In this document: one piece after another, positions 5,858 through 6,948 of the stretch
Layout of the letters: every line of letters begins with the position of its first letter
How positions within the stretch are numbered: position 1 is the stretch's first letter
DNA from: Elusimicrobiota bacterium
GTDB taxonomy: Bacteria; Elusimicrobiota; Elusimicrobia; Elusimicrobiales; UBA9959
Direction: 5' to 3'
DNA length: 6,948 nt
Assembly: GCA_030637365.1 (NCBI GenBank)
Contig: DAOWGR010000012.1
Location: 1 to 6,948 of the forward strand
Notes under the pieces: generated by a model
What the model was told of the DNA's origin: nothing
Seen by the model: only the letters and a program-made list of their open reading frames with translations
Databases searched by the model: none
Made by a program: the position numbers and the translations under genes

Positions 5858-6948
5858 CGCGCGAGCCGATATAACCGAAAAACTTGATGTTTTGATTGAG
5901 AACGGCCGAATAAAAAGGCTTTCAAAAAACATCTCTGTAAAAAAAGAGCGCGGAACTGAAATTATTCAAGCTGAGGGAAAGTGGATTATTCCGGGTATTG
6001 TGGATATGCATGTGCATACTCGTCAGCCGGGCGGCGAGAAAAGCGAAACCATTGAATCCGTTTCAAATGCCGCGGCCGCCGGCGGCATAACATCCGTTTT
6101 GGCTATGCCAAACACCAATCCCGCGACGGATTCGCCCGAGATTATAAAAAAACTTATCGCGCTCGCTGAAAAGAAGGCTTTAATAAATGTTTTTTTTTCG
6201 GGGGCTGTAAGCGCCAAGAAAGCGGGCGTTAAATTAGCTCCCGTCAAAGCCATGCATAAAGCGGGAATAAAGGCGATTACCGATGACGGCTCGGCGGTAA
6301 TGGATGAAGATTTATTAAAACAGGCTTTAAAACTTTCCAAAAAATTAAATATTCCCTTTTTAGAGCATTGCGAAGATACGCATATATCGGCGGGAGGGGT
6401 TTTAAATAAAGGTATTGTAAGCGCGCGCCTTAAGCTTCCGGCAATAGCGCGAGAAGCTGAAATTTTTATTGTTTTAAGAGATATGCTCGCGGCCGCCGCC
6501 ACAAGAGCTTTTTTGCATATTCAGCACGCGAGCTGCAAAGAGACCATTGAACTTTTAAGATGCGCCAAAAAATCCGGCATTCGCGTTACGGCGGAGGTTT
6601 GTCCTCATCATTTTACGCTTACGGATGAAGACGCGGCTTGCCTAAATACCAATTTTAAAATGAATCCTCCTTTAAGAACAAAAAAGGATATCCTCGCGAT
6701 TAAAAAAGGTCTTAAAGACGGAACCATTGATATTATAGCTTCCGATCACGCTCCTCACCTGAAAAGCGCAAAGAAAAAAAGTTTTATTAAAGCCCCTTTC
6801 GGCATAATAGGGCTTGAGACCATGCTCGCGCTGGTTGTAAGCGAATTGGTTTTAAAAAAGATTATAAGTAAAAAACGCATGGTTGAACTTTTATGCTTGA
6901 ACCCCGCCGCTTTATTGGGATTAAAATCAAAGGGAAGCTTAATGCCGG
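5820..6948 (+). CDS. pyrC: Dihydroorotase, class I (3' end beyond the window)
   Basis: An open frame of 376 codons with no stop before the right edge; bacterial class I enzymes are about 420-430 residues, so roughly 50 residues are missing. It performs the third step of de novo pyrimidine synthesis, interconverting carbamoyl-aspartate and dihydroorotate in the cytoplasm. The amidohydrolase metal site is visible: DMHVHTRQPGGE (H64, H66, substrate Arg68), AITDDG (D155, D156), EHCED (H183), IQHAS (H236) and ASDHAPH (catalytic D309). CPHHFTL, NPPLR and the APFGIIGLE block fit as well. The family start (MTKLLIKNGIVID) fixes the ATG at 5820, with AAGGA two bases upstream, an unusually short spacing. 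It overlaps the preceding gene by 38 bases, so translational coupling is likely. PGGE replaces the commoner PGQE. A run of nine T lies at 6190-6198. Hydantoinase or allantoinase is an alternative, but the motifs fit dihydroorotase best. Confidence 0.93.
   Translation, partial: MTKLLIKNGIVIDARADITEKLDVLIENGRIKRLSKNISVKKERGTEIIQAEGKWIIPGIVDMHVHTRQPGGEKSETIESVSNAAAAGGITSVLAMPNTNPATDSPEIIKKLIALAEKKALINVFFSGAVSAKKAGVKLAPVKAMHKAGIKAITDDGSAVMDEDLLKQALKLSKKLNIPFLEHCEDTHISAGGVLNKGIVSARLKLPAIAREAEIFIVLRDMLAAAATRAFLHIQHASCKETIELLRCAKKSGIRVTAEVCPHHFTLTDEDAACLNTNFKMNPPLRTKKDILAIKKGLKDGTIDIIASDHAPHLKSAKKKSFIKAPFGIIGLETMLALVVSELVLKKIISKKRMVELLCLNPAALLGLKSKGSLMP

Noticed and set aside
6023..6502. 159-codon open frame on the minus strand
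   Set aside because: It lies entirely opposite pyrC, whose motifs are unmistakable; long antisense frames are expected given the codon bias, and its product resembles nothing known.
1..6948. tRNA, rRNA, CRISPR arrays, insertion sequences with transposase
   Set aside because: No cloverleaf, rRNA segment, regularly spaced repeats or transposase motifs were seen on either strand.

Overview
The window reads as an ordinary stretch of a low-GC bacterial chromosome, AT-rich at third codon positions and using the standard code. Nothing looks like phage, plasmid or CRISPR. Two proteins have classical signal peptides, and MutL carries the endonuclease motif, so the host probably uses methylation-independent mismatch repair. 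The codon style and an exported clostripain-like protease would suit a low-GC Gram-negative lineage such as Elusimicrobiota, but that is a guess and no marker gene here settles it.

Layout, left to right. Positions 1-45 may be the tail of an upstream gene. It is followed by an 18-bp perfect palindrome (58-75) and a reasonable promoter (130-157). An exported C11 (clostripain-family) cysteine peptidase occupies 201-1661 and ends at a strong, nearly symmetric terminator (1685-1719). The next gap (about 1740-1900) holds a dense run of four or five hairpins that encode no protein. A complete mutL follows (2005-3795). The 388-bp gap after mutL holds a 10-bp-stem hairpin and then a 128-bp element whose ends form an almost perfect 30-bp inverted repeat. 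Its G/U pattern favours a folded RNA made from the minus strand, and 6-bp direct repeats flank it, as a small mobile element would leave.

From 4184 onward four genes run on the plus strand as a tight operon behind a TATAAT -10 box: a small FMN nitroreductase-family protein, a secreted or membrane-anchored 136-aa protein of unknown function, a six-helix membrane protein of unknown function, and a class I dihydroorotase (pyrC) that runs off the right edge. Gaps and overlaps are +7, -4 and -38 bases, so the genes are probably co-transcribed and the last three translationally coupled. The pyrC frame has no stop inside the window but matches the family well along its length.

The coding genes are mostly familiar. 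The best candidates for something undescribed are the two structured intergenic elements (about 1746-1899 and 3887-4026) and the unknown membrane-protein pair lying between the nitroreductase and pyrC.
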